Below, piece after piece: positions 12,973 to 23,217 of a stretch of 64,000 bases of DNA; position 1 is the first letter of the stretch; every line of letters starts with the position of its first letter. The notes beneath the pieces were generated by a model. The model was not told the origin of the DNA. It was given only the letters and a program-made list of their open reading frames with translations, and ran no database searches. A program made the translations under genes and the position numbers. This DNA is from Oreocharis arfaki (taxonomy: Eukaryota; Chordata; Aves; Passeriformes; Paramythiidae): positions 526,709 through 590,708 of the forward strand of contig VZRR01003262.1 in assembly GCA_013398015.1 (NCBI GenBank). The letters run 5' to 3'.

Positions 12973-13798
12973 TCTTGCTCATACAAATTAAACTGAATTA
13001 AACTTAGCATAGGCAAATGTAGGATTAGTGTTTTGCTTTAAAACAAGAAATTAATACAAGTTAATATTTGACTTAGATGTAGATTGTCTTACTGAAAAAT
13101 TAAGAGGTGCTATGTACTAGAAAATTGCTATTTGTATTTTGTAGTATAAATATATATTTGTGTACCAGCTTTACCTCAGGAAAGAGACTCTGAAATGCCT
13201 CTCGGGATTGTTTCTGGAAAGAAAACATTGTCTTTAGAGATGTTTGCCAAACTCCCTTAATGAAAAGCAGCCCGTTTGTTTTCTTTGCTTCAGGGTATAT
13301 GCAGAGAGCAGTATAATTGTGCTATTGCAGCTGTATTTCCTAACTCTGAGTTTTATGCTTGATGAAAGATTATTATTAATGTGCTAACAACTCTATGTAT
13401 AGTGATGTAAAAGTATCTGTTACTGTATCCATTGCTTTAATATTACAGATTATGGGCTGCTGTTTGGTAAAGCCTTGAGGGTTTCATTGTCTTGAAATTA
13501 ACATATATCAAATGAATTCAAGTTTATTTCAGGGGCTACTTTTCATGAATAATACCTCTTTCTAGTTTCTGTTACCATTTATTTGCCATAGTTACTTAAA
13601 GAATAATTAGTTGCATTTTTTACATTTGAGTGCTAGAATACCAAACTTCCTGAGGAGTTTGTATTAGCCTAGAAATAATAATAGCCTTGGTAAGGGAGTC
13701 AAAAGGCATGAATCTCAGTGCATCTGTTTATTTCCGTGAAGTGGAACACTGTTTTTTAATTTATTGTGTAAAGTGGAATACTGCTGCCTGAGCTCCTT

Positions 13799-14234
13799 TG
13801 AGCTGAGTGCAATGTCAACTACTCTGTCCAAACAGATACTACAACACTGTTGCCTTCTGCTGACCTCTGCTGTAGTCTGGTATCCTCTATTGTTTGTCTG
13901 TCACACCATGACTTTACTCTTAGACAAGATTGCCTATGATTTTGTATCTCTTAAGGGTTTTGGGGAGGTGTGGTATTTCTTTTCTTGATGAATGTCTGGG
14001 AGGAAATTCTGAGACAACATGCTTTTCCTCTTCCTCTTCAGCTCTCCCCCCAAATGAAATACATTCAAGTTTTTGTCTCCTCAGTGATGTTGCACTTCAT
14101 AAATGTTGTGGCATCTTGGGATGTATGCCTGGCTCCTGAAACTGCCTGTAGCTGTGTTGCTTTGATTCTTTCTCAGTCAAGAAGTGCATTAGTTGTCCAA
14201 GGCACTTGGGAGGTGAGCTGAGTGCAATGTCAAC
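13799..14234. repeat. Pair of exact 21-nt direct repeats enclosing 394 bp
   Basis: TGAGCTGAGTGCAATGTCAA followed by C occurs at 13799-13819 and again at 14214-14234. The match stops abruptly at both ends. The enclosed 394 bp has no poly(A) tail and no recognised element. Confidence 0.85.
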
Positions 14235-17179
14235 ACTGGTGATTTAACTGCAGAGGGCAGGTTTTATGTGCTGTCCAGATGATCTTGGCTTGACTTGGAA
14301 GCAGCCCAGATGCAGGTGAAGGAATTTAGTGAGTGAGTAGTAGTCAGAAATGGAGCCTGAGCTGGAACCAGAGTTAACTCTGCAGTGGAGAAATCCCTTG
14401 TTGGCTTGGATACTTAGTCTGAGTACTGGGAGCAGGTGGAATATCTCTGGGTGACTTTTGGTGTTAGAGATGGACACATCAGGCAGAATGAACAACTCTG
14501 GACTTGCTCTGCTAGTGTGTATGGTCTTACTCTGGTTTTTGTAGTAAAAGGGAGATTAAAGAAGCTAGGAAGATATGTTTCTAAGTGTGCAGGGATCCTA
14601 CTTTGAGCCACATACCTGGTATAGCTCATGACAAAATCCATGCTAGTCCATGTGAGCAGCCAGAAGAGTGTTGTGAAGTTACACATCTGTGTGCTCTGAG
14701 CAGCCAAGGCAGGGGTACATCCAACTGAAATGTGCTTGCTTTGCTCTGAACTCAGTCTGTGTTGTCAAAACTCTGTTAATTCACTACACTTTCTAGATGA
14801 TGGGACTTCATCCCTTTTTTCTTACGTAACCTGAAACAAGTAAGAGAATATCATGGTTTCGTTTCTATGCCTGCTGACAGTAGTGATCACATTACTGTGG
14901 GTTCATGTTTAGAAAATGGTTGACATTGGCTTTTTAACATTCTGTTTCATTTCATACCCAGTCTCTGGCTTTTTGTAAATCTTATTGAAAAGATAGCTCA
15001 GTTTGTAGTGCACGTCAGGATGTAGAGTAGAGGGAGGCAGGGGCGAGGAGAATAATTTCGTTACCTGCTATCTGATTTTGAGGGAATATTGTCTGAATAA
15101 AATTGTTACATGGAATTATTGCATCAAAATGCAGCTGCTGATTTTTAACAATTTTTATCATAATCGCCATTGAAACCAAAGTTGTATTTCAGAGCTGTGT
15201 TTATTTTTCTAATACAGGAAGTAGTAACTGCCATTATGATCATGCTGCTTCCTTCCCAATGTACTTGTGAACTCCATTTCTATATGCTGTTTCCGTGGTT
15301 TGATCACAGTCCTTTAAATATGGATTTCCTGAAACACTGATGAAGGAAACTTCATGAAATATATGTCCTTGAAGAAGGGTGCTTATTTCCCTGTATATTT
15401 TTGGTGAATATGCAGAAGATTTTACTTCTAATAATTTCCTTTACCTTGTATAATTAGGCAGTGGTTAAAGTAGTTCTGGTTTTTGTCCAAAACCTTTACA
15501 ACCCTTTTGGAGCAGGCTCTGAGGTGCTATACTTGGTAGCAGGCAGAGCACCACAACGTTTTCACCATCACCTCCTGATTCAATGGAGTGTGTGCCCTGT
15601 TGTGAAGATGTCCAGGGTGGTTCGAGTGCCCAAAGCAGCACAGTCCCCATAATGCAAAGCTGCTTTCTTTCTCTACACTGTACTTTTATGCAAGTGTAGT
15701 GGATATTTTTAAGTTCTTGAACTCCAGGTCTCCTTAAAGTCAATGGAATAATTCCCATCAATTTTAATAGCATGAGAAGTGCAGTCTAATCAATACCCAG
15801 TACAAATGCAGGTGAAGGGTGACATTCATACATAGGTTACCTAGCTGAGCTGGCTAGTGTCCTTATTCAGCATCCAAGAAGAAGTACACTTACATGGGGT
15901 TCTGGTTAACACTGTTACAGTGTCAAAAAAGAAGTGCCAACCACAGAATAAGGTTAATTTCTTTGAGGCCTTTTTTTATTATTGCTGCTTTTGTGACCTT
16001 CATCTTTTGACCATGTCTGTAGTGCTGAGGGTGCTTATGACAAGTTCTAGGTAGAATTAACGTACTGAGAGGGGGAGAAAAAAGCGACTGCAATACATGA
16101 GAGATCTATAGGTTTAGTTTCTAAAACAGTGAAGTGGAGATTCCTCATACAGATAAGTATTGAACCGAGCAGAAACTGGAATGCTCCTTCTGGGAACTCC
16201 TGTGTCCTGGTTAAGAGGGCAGTGCAGACAAGACCTGCGACATGTCTGGGAATACTTTTCTTGTAACAGATGGGCTGGGCACTCTTAACTTTTATTCAAT
16301 CGATTAGGCCATGGTTTTTTGTTTTACCTTCCTCATGAAACACATTAATTTTGTTCAAATTCCAGATGCAAAACCACTACATTTTGGTGGGTTTTAGGTT
16401 TTGTGCAGAAGGTGACTTCTCCGTTTTACCCCATCTTTTTGGGGGGGGCATGAGGAGAAGTTGGGGTGAGATGCACTGCTATGACTATGAGAGCAGCATT
16501 AATAAATTTAATTACAAATGGTCAAGACTATTCACGTGTAACATGGTTTTATTTTTCAGAAACCAAGTTGAACTTTAGAAAGAGGAAGTTTTTTTCACCT
16601 TCACAGCAAAGCCATTTGATAGAGATAGAAATATTTACATTGCTAACTTCTGCTATTACTTGATTACTATGTTCCTTTATTTAATTTTTCAGACAGAATT
16701 CCTAATTGATGCATAACAATGACAACTGGTAGTATATTTATCACTTCAAAGAGTCAGTCTATAATGCTTGTGTTGGCTTGTTCACATCTCCAAATTTTGG
16801 TTAGAAAAATGCTGACCATGAAACTGCACATTGTTATTTTGTGGCACAGCCTTTCAGATTGTAAAGGGACAGTAGGGTTTCATAATACCACACCTGGCCT
16901 TTGTCAAACTATCATCCAAGATTTTAACCCTTGTTTTCAGAGTCAGGATACAAGCAGTATCTTCCCACTACCACTGCAGTTGCCAAGTTTGTGTGAATAG
17001 TTGGGGAGGGAGAAAAAGAGAATAAATAAGAAAAGAAGCAGTATGTGGTGAACAAACAGATGTAAAGAATTCTCTTTTCTCATCTTAAAACAGGAAAAGA
17101 AGGAGGAAAAAAATAAGAAAACTCCCAAAATAGCAATGAAAAACGCCACCTGTGCCTGCTTTGCACATGGTATAGATAG

Positions 17180-17240
17180 ATTTACTTAGAAATATTGGAA
17201 ATATTTACTTAGAAATTTTCATTTAGAAATATTAGAAACA
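17180..17240. repeat. Short imperfect tandem array
   Basis: Units of ATTTACTTAGAAATATTGGA type are repeated about two and a half times with changes (ATTTACTTAGAAATTTTC, ATTTAGAAATATTAGAAA). The array lies 250 bp before an ICA1 exon. Confidence 0.55.
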
Positions 17241-17489
17241 GAACATGAGTATAGAAGTTGCTAAGTGTCACCTTCTTACATAAAATGTGTTCATAGACTC
17301 AATTTGAATGAGTATCTTCTAGCTCTTTTAATTCTGCTTGTTTGAGTCAGATATAGTTTTGGTATAGTGCAAAACCAATCTTGCTTGATTTCTGTTGGAT
17401 CTAGAATCAGGTTTGGTTTTAAATGACACACTTTGGCTTCCTTGATTCTAATTTTTCTTCTTTACATTTGTATTATGGTTATGATCTAG

Positions 17490-17584
17490 AGCTTGCAAGA
17501 TCCTATGAATAAACTAACAGAAAAAGCAGAAAAGGAGAACCTGCAGAGTGAGAGCACCAATTCAGTGGAAGATCAGCAGAGTCA
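17490..17584 (+). CDS. ICA1: ICA1 coding exon, start of the charged linker
   Basis: The exon has 95 nt (phase 0 start, two bases of a codon at the end), between acceptor ATGATCTAG and donor GTAAGT. It begins SLQDPMNKLTEKAEKENLQS and runs on as ESTNSVEDQQS before the split codon. Mammalian ICA1 has SLQDPMKKLVEKEEKKKINQ here, so the first residues anchor the assignment while the Glu/Lys/Gln-rich remainder diverges as expected for a linker. The split codon CA+G (Gln) is completed by the next exon, which supports the boundary. Confidence 0.93.
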
Positions 17585-19444
17585 GTAAGTCACATGTCTT
17601 ATATATCAAAATAATAACTAGTTTTGTCGATGATCTGCTTCCTGGTTGCTGAAGTCACCAAACATAAGTAGAGATTCTAATTCTACTGGTTACCTCAATA
17701 GAAAAATTCCTGAAATGTTGTGATGTCTACATGAAAATTAAGAAACTTTATGGTGAAATTAAGAGCCTTATAAAGGCCCTTAACACACCCTTATGTGTTT
17801 TTCATCTTTCCTAGTCCTTTTTTTATCTTTTTTCAGCTTTTACTTCATTTTTTCTTTATTAAAAGAAATGGTAAACAACTATACATGGGAGAAGATATAT
17901 GAGCATTGTATTTCTCCTTTCAGCAGCATCTCCTTTCACCTGGGAATAGGATATAGATTACTGATTGCTCCGAGCAGCGATTAGTTTTTGTAATGTATAC
18001 AGCATCAGTTAGTAATCCAATGAAGCAGTAGGTACTTAGTATAAAGTACATCTAAGTGAGCTGATGCTGGCAAGTTTTGAGTTACCTGTAGCTCTGAGCT
18101 GAGAGAGACTTATGAATGGACTGCTGTGGGGAGAGGAGAACAGGAGAAAGAGATGCGATCCCTCCCCTACCTGACCGTCAGGATTCGGTTGCCAGGAGAT
18201 GCAATGTTGATATAATCCTGCTGCCACCTGTTGTTTTGACTATCCCTGCTTAAATGAAGCACCCAGCGAAGGATCAGTTGTCAAAAAGCAGAGAACAGCT
18301 TGACTGATTAGTGGATTTTGCTTAGCTGTTTATAATAATGGATTTTTAAAGAGTTCAGGTTTTCTGTCCTTTTTCTGGTTTAGATTCAGAACCACTGACC
18401 AATAGCACTTATAAATTGGTCAGATTTGGTGCTGTTGACATTAGAAAGGGCTTGACCAAGTACCATTTGGCAGGTGGTTGTCTCCACAGCACTTACTTCC
18501 ATCTGTTGCATCTCATGTGACAGTGATAGAGTTTAATAAATAGCTCTTTTCCTCAGTGTTGAATATAAAGTTCTAGAATGAATGTGTGATTTATGCAAGA
18601 TGTGTGCATTGGCACCTACCAGGAAATGCATCAGATGCCATGTCATGGTTATACTTGTCTTTATGTATGGATTATCTTTGTCCTTGTCTGGCATAAAACT
18701 GAGGGAAAAAATATGTCACCCTTTTGCTGTCTAAAACCATAAACAAACATCTAAGATTCAAGAATAATTACACAAGACAAAGCTTTTTAAATCCTCGTGA
18801 ACTTTCCATTCACAGTAAACATTCATTATACTAGAATTTGGCCTGGATGTAATTTTCCTCTACCACAGGCCTACCCCCAAGAGCAAGGGAGGTGTCTCTT
18901 TCTGTCCTGTCACTAGAGGACAGGAGGAATGTGCCCACACAGCCCTTTTCACCACCACATCAGCCTTGTGGCTGCTTCATTCCCTACTCCTTGAAAGGCT
19001 TTTACACAAGGTCATAGCAGTTAGAAAGGATGTATTCTTCATTGAAGAGATCACCTTTGTATAAGAATTGCATGTAAACTACACCTTTTTTTTTTTCTCA
19101 TTGAGAGCTTTTTTTCATCAATGCTGCTGATCTGTTATTTTAGAAATCTCCTGACATGGTGCAAAACTGTCCCGACTGTTGATTTTTAATTAGTTACTGT
19201 TAAAAAGAGAAGCACAAAGTGATTGGTTGCCATTTTNTTTCAACAGAAAACATTTTCAACATTCTGCTAATGAAACAATAAAAGGTAACAAACAGACCAG
19301 CAAATGCAGGAGTCCGTCAGTTATTACTGTTTATTTGTTACTGATATGAATCTGTAATGATTTGACCAAAAAGAGGAAAATATATTGTTATTATAGCACC
19401 TTAGAATTATTTTTCCAATTTTTTTCTTATTCTTTTAAATTAAG

Positions 19445-19494
19445 GTTGATTTCATTAGATGAGGAGAGCCATACCAAGGAATCCAGCTATTCAG
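19445..19494 (+). CDS. ICA1: ICA1 short coding exon (50 nt)
   Basis: This exon was found by phase and similarity. After the G that completes the Gln codon it reads LISLDEESHTKESSYS; human ICA1 has LISLEEENQRKESSSF. Acceptor TTAAATTAAG and donor GTATCT fit. It enters with two bases carried over and leaves with one base, so it is not symmetric, and skipping it alone would shift the frame. With the 95-nt exon it makes a 145-nt unit. The acceptor has a good pyrimidine tract (TTTTTTTCTTATTCTTTT) just upstream. Confidence 0.92.
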
Positions 19495-19995
19495 GTATCT
19501 TATTTCATGTTATCATAACTCCATAAGTGCTGTAACACTTGGGGTTTTTTGTTTGGTTTGGTTTATTTCCTTTATCAGCTTCACCCAGTAAATCCCTACA
19601 AATGCATAAAACCTAAGGCCAAGAGAACCTCTTAAAACTCATCTCTTACATGTTACATCCCACTGCATTTCATTCAGTCATTCCTAGATAGGTCGAATAG
19701 CTTGTGTTCCAAAGCCTGACTCGTACACGGGACACGTACCCTTCAAGAAAGGGACCTGCAGGTTAGCAGGTGAGACAAGGGAAGTGTGCCACTTAGCTCA
19801 CTACTTTGTTCCAGTGATTAAAATGTACTCTGTGAGAAACTTGATGAATTCAGTGGAACTTCTGCCCAAAAGCCAGGCAAGATCATACTCAGCTGCTGCC
19901 AATGGCCTTATGGGTTGTTATTACCCAGTGACACAGCCAGGCTCCAATTGGAAGTGCACTGTGAAAGAAAGGAGGGAATGGACACAAGTGACAGA

Positions 19996-20100
19996 AAGGG
20001 AAATTCTGAGTACATACTGAGAAACAAGTACTTCCAGTGAGGGTGGTGAAGTGCTGGGAAAAGTGGAATCTTCATCCGTGGAATTCTTTAAGATGATCTA
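19996..20100 (+). mobile_element. Degenerate CR1-like fragment
   Basis: AAGGGAAATTCTGAG, then CTTCCAGTGAGGGTGGTGAA and GTGCTGGGAAAAG resemble the CR1 segment around 'ACTGTGAGGGTGGTGAGGCACTGG'. A diverged 'CCGTGGAATTCTTTAAG' echo of the 'CCTGGAAGTGTTCAAG' part follows. The similarity is patchy, so this is tentative. Confidence 0.35.
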
Positions 20101-23001
20101 ACTTTTTCTACTAAATTAATGGAGAATAATTTTAATATGTTGTATTTTATCCTTCGTTAAAATATTTAAAGGTACTACATGAAAGTCAATACTACTCTCA
20201 AATCTTTATTCCAATGGGTTAATCATATTGATGTCTTGAAGTCATCATCTTGTCTTTATTTTTGAAGTTTTTGTTTCCATTCCACTTTACAACATCCCTT
20301 TTCAAATATGAAATACATAACTAGATGAGAGATTTCTGATGTTGCTCTCACCTGTCATGTTTCTAGAAGGTAAAATCACTTTCCTGTTTCTGTATCCAAG
20401 AAAGGCATCCCATTTTCCTGCAACATCAAGTTCAAAGCTTGTATCTGAATGCATTATTTACCAAGACTCAGTTCCTTTTAGTCACAGCTTTCCAGGATTC
20501 ATTTTTCCTTTCTACAGCATGGCTTATATTCCTTATTCCTGCAATTTGACCTGACTTGGTGGTATAAAATTCTCCCCGCTCCGACTACAGAAACAGAATG
20601 AGTGGACTGGCTGACCAGCTCTAATAGCCTGTTAGTTGTTTGCACATTTTTTTCAAGAGTGATTTTGTGTTTACTTCCAGATGACTGCTAAAGCCATTGA
20701 CTAGCAATGGCTAAAACAGTAAGCCTTGCAGATCTAAACTAGAAACACTTCTACTTTGCAATTATTTCTCCTAACAATGTGTTTTTGACATCTGTTAGTT
20801 GTCACATTCCTAATCCATTCAATATGTTCATTATTGATGTTAGGCAGTGCTAACTTTTTAGCTGGAAGGCTGTGCAGTGCAAAGTCAAGTTGTTTCTAAA
20901 CAAATATCTTTACTGAAAAAAGCTCTTAGCTTTATTGAAGAATTAAATTAGCTGTTTTTTTTCCACTAGGTCTGCTTTCCATAAAAACAACAGTAAATTA
21001 TTATAGGAGCATTTATTATGCTGACATTCTTTTGCTGAATCTCATACTGATTCAGCTGAATGAATGGCATCACATTAATGTTTTAACTGGGAGTAGTGGT
21101 GATCAACCAGCCTGTAGTAACTTACAGTTACTTTAGTCACCCTGTTTTATTATGGTTGTTGTTTGGGTGTTTTTTTGTAATAAAGACATAATATTAGGAC
21201 TTTTCCAGAGTTTCAAAGTTTCACCCATTTTGCAGTTAGTTAGATCAGATGTATCTTTGACGAGATATTTTAATATTCATGGGTACAAAATCTGACTTGC
21301 GTTTTTCTTAGCAGATGTTTTCTAGAATCTCAGTTACTTACGGGCTGTAAAATATTTCACCATAATACAAGTACCTTGTTCTGTCTCTTTCTCCATCACC
21401 CCTGAAAGGAACCGAAGTGTTTTGAAATGCTTCTAACTGGTCTTCTAATTTTTTCCATCTTCATACACTAGCAGGTCTGTGCCATTGCTAAGATTTTTTT
21501 TCTTAAACTACCCTGTATGTTCTAAAGTCATACAGATACAGTGCTTCTAGTGAGGGAGCTGTGTTGCTTCTTAGTTTTCCTCACCAACTACTTCTGCTTC
21601 ATAACTTCCATTTTTTTTATCATTTGCTCTGCATTTCCTCTGACTATACTACAGATGCCTTTAAGACTGGCTTTGTCATGTTTGCCACTCAACTAAGGCA
21701 GGCTTTGAAGCAACAGTTGTATGTTTTTCATTACAGAATTGTGGCCATCCATATCCCACCTGTCATGAACTTCTTTTTCTGATTTTCTTTTCCCCTCTGC
21801 CAGACAGTTTAGGCTTGGGGTTTTCCCCTTTAGCTTTATGCATTGTGCTTTTATGAAAGCATCATGTGTATTTGCTCATGTGTATTTATCCCTCTCCTGT
21901 CTATACCTATATAGAGTGTAATCAGATGTGCTCATGGGCTTTTAAATGACCTGCTGATTCTAGTGCTGGGAGCACATTTCTGTCCTAGCAAAGCCTTATG
22001 AAGATCATATGATACAAACAGCAAGCTATTCTGTTTCATTTCATTCTGAACACACCTTGAAGTTTCCCTTGGAAGAGATTGGCAATTCTCTTGAAGGGGT
22101 TTGGTATTCAGTTTTTACTTCCCAATAGAGAATTCTATTTCACCTTTCCAGCTTCTTGTGCGAGGCTTCCAGCAGATGGGCCTTCAGTTCTGGCAGTACT
22201 GTGGCCAAACCCTTCCTTTGCCTTTAGAGCTACAGACTTAGTTGTCTAGGAGCTAGATTTCCTCAACAGTTAATAAGGGAGAGGAAGGCATATTCAGCAG
22301 TAACTCATCCCTCTTGTTTTGCTACATGTCTTTAATTGGATTAATCACCTGAGGGGGGTATCTTTCTCTTCATTGATAAACAGAATCTAGATAATTGCTT
22401 TGACTCGGTGTCTCATCTAAGAAACTTGCTGAGAATTTAAGTGGTGTTTTGTCACCTCTAACAGCCTATAACTGTCAGTTCTACATTTTGCTCCTTATTG
22501 GTTTTAGTCCATTTATTTCCCTGCCGAGGAGATACTGTTCCTTATTGCTGGCTTGGGTGAAGACTCCTTCTCCCTGTTCCCAGAGTTGGTGTTATGAGGA
22601 AGAACACATTGAAAGGAAGGCAGTTTAGAGAGCATCAAGGTCCTTGCACTTTTGTGCACTCTCCTGGCCTAGGTACAAGCTTCTAAAAGAAATTTCTCTG
22701 CTTCTGGAGGACAGGGGAGACCTGTCTGATTGTTGCAGTTGCCTCAGTTGGGTGCACTCTGCCTGGAGAGGGTAGTGTAGCAGGCAGGGACTCAAAGGAA
22801 GATCTCCCTTAGGTTGTTATTCAGAAATTTGCCTCACTTTGAAATGCTTGTACCTTGGATCTTCCATTCATTGTGACCAGGCTCATTTTAAACATGTCTC
22901 ATTTAAAACATGAATCCCAGCAACCATTGCATGTTGATGTTGTTTACAAGCATGGTCCCCTGCCAAGTGCAATTTGACATGTTTATGGATCTCGATTACA
23001 G

Positions 23002-23064
23002 CTGATGATGGCAAGGATGTCATCTCCACATTACAAGGACATTGTAACCACGAGCAGAACTCAG
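23002..23064 (+). CDS. ICA1: ICA1 linker exon (63 nt, phase 1-1)
   Basis: With the carried-over G the exon reads ADDGKDVISTLQGHCNHEQN and then S. The human counterpart is EDGKSILSALDKGSTHTACS, so the DDGK/EDGK and the following hydrophobic pattern are conserved. Acceptor is CGATTACAG and donor is GTGAAG. Its length is a multiple of three with one base left at each end, so inclusion or skipping keeps the frame. Only 111 bp separate it from the next exon. Confidence 0.9.
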
Positions 23065-23175
23065 GTGAAGAGACTTAAGAAAACTATCTTTACATGTGTA
23101 CATACTGATTGTCAATGTATTGCAGATCTTCCTTTGTTGCTTTTAATTTTTCTTTATTTGTTCTTTATTTTTTAG
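23065..23175 (+). other. ICA1 mini-intron of 111 bp
   Basis: This very short intron lies between the 63-nt and 42-nt exons. Donor is GTGAAG; the acceptor follows a T-rich tract (CTTTATTTGTTCTTTATTTTTTAG). If retained, the reading frame meets a TAA at 23077-23079, after only four codons (GEET). Confidence 0.9.
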
Positions 23176-23217
23176 GTGCTATAGATGAGTTATTAGACCT
23201 GCAACCTGAAGAAAATG
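23176..23217 (+). CDS. ICA1: ICA1 micro-exon (42 nt, phase 1-1)
   Basis: The exon reads GAIDELLDLQPEEN after completing the split Gly codon; human ICA1 has GPIDELLDMKSEEG. The IDELLD core is the clearest conserved motif of the linker and may be a short acidic-hydrophobic helix. Acceptor is TTTATTTTTTAG and donor is GTATGA. The exon is symmetric. It is much too short to be found by open-frame length alone. Confidence 0.93.

Larger units (their letters stand above)
10079..17489 (+). other. ICA1 intron of 7.4 kb
   Basis: This is the longest complete ICA1 intron in the window. It is AT-rich with no exon-like segment that I can link to ICA1. It contains a 13-nt tandem duplication (10488-10513), a 14-bp perfect hairpin (12941-12972), and a pair of exact 21-nt direct repeats (13799-13819 and 14214-14234). 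Near the 3' end lies a short array of ATTTACTTAGAAAT-like units (17180-17240). Confidence 0.85.
17585..23001 (+). other. ICA1 introns flanking the 50-nt exon (17585-19444 and 19495-23001)
   Basis: These are two introns of 1.9 and 3.5 kb around the 50-nt exon at 19445-19494. The first has one ambiguous base (N at 19237) inside a T run. The second contains a degenerate CR1-like piece near 19996-20100 and otherwise unremarkable AT-rich sequence. No other gene or RNA signal was seen. Confidence 0.8.
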
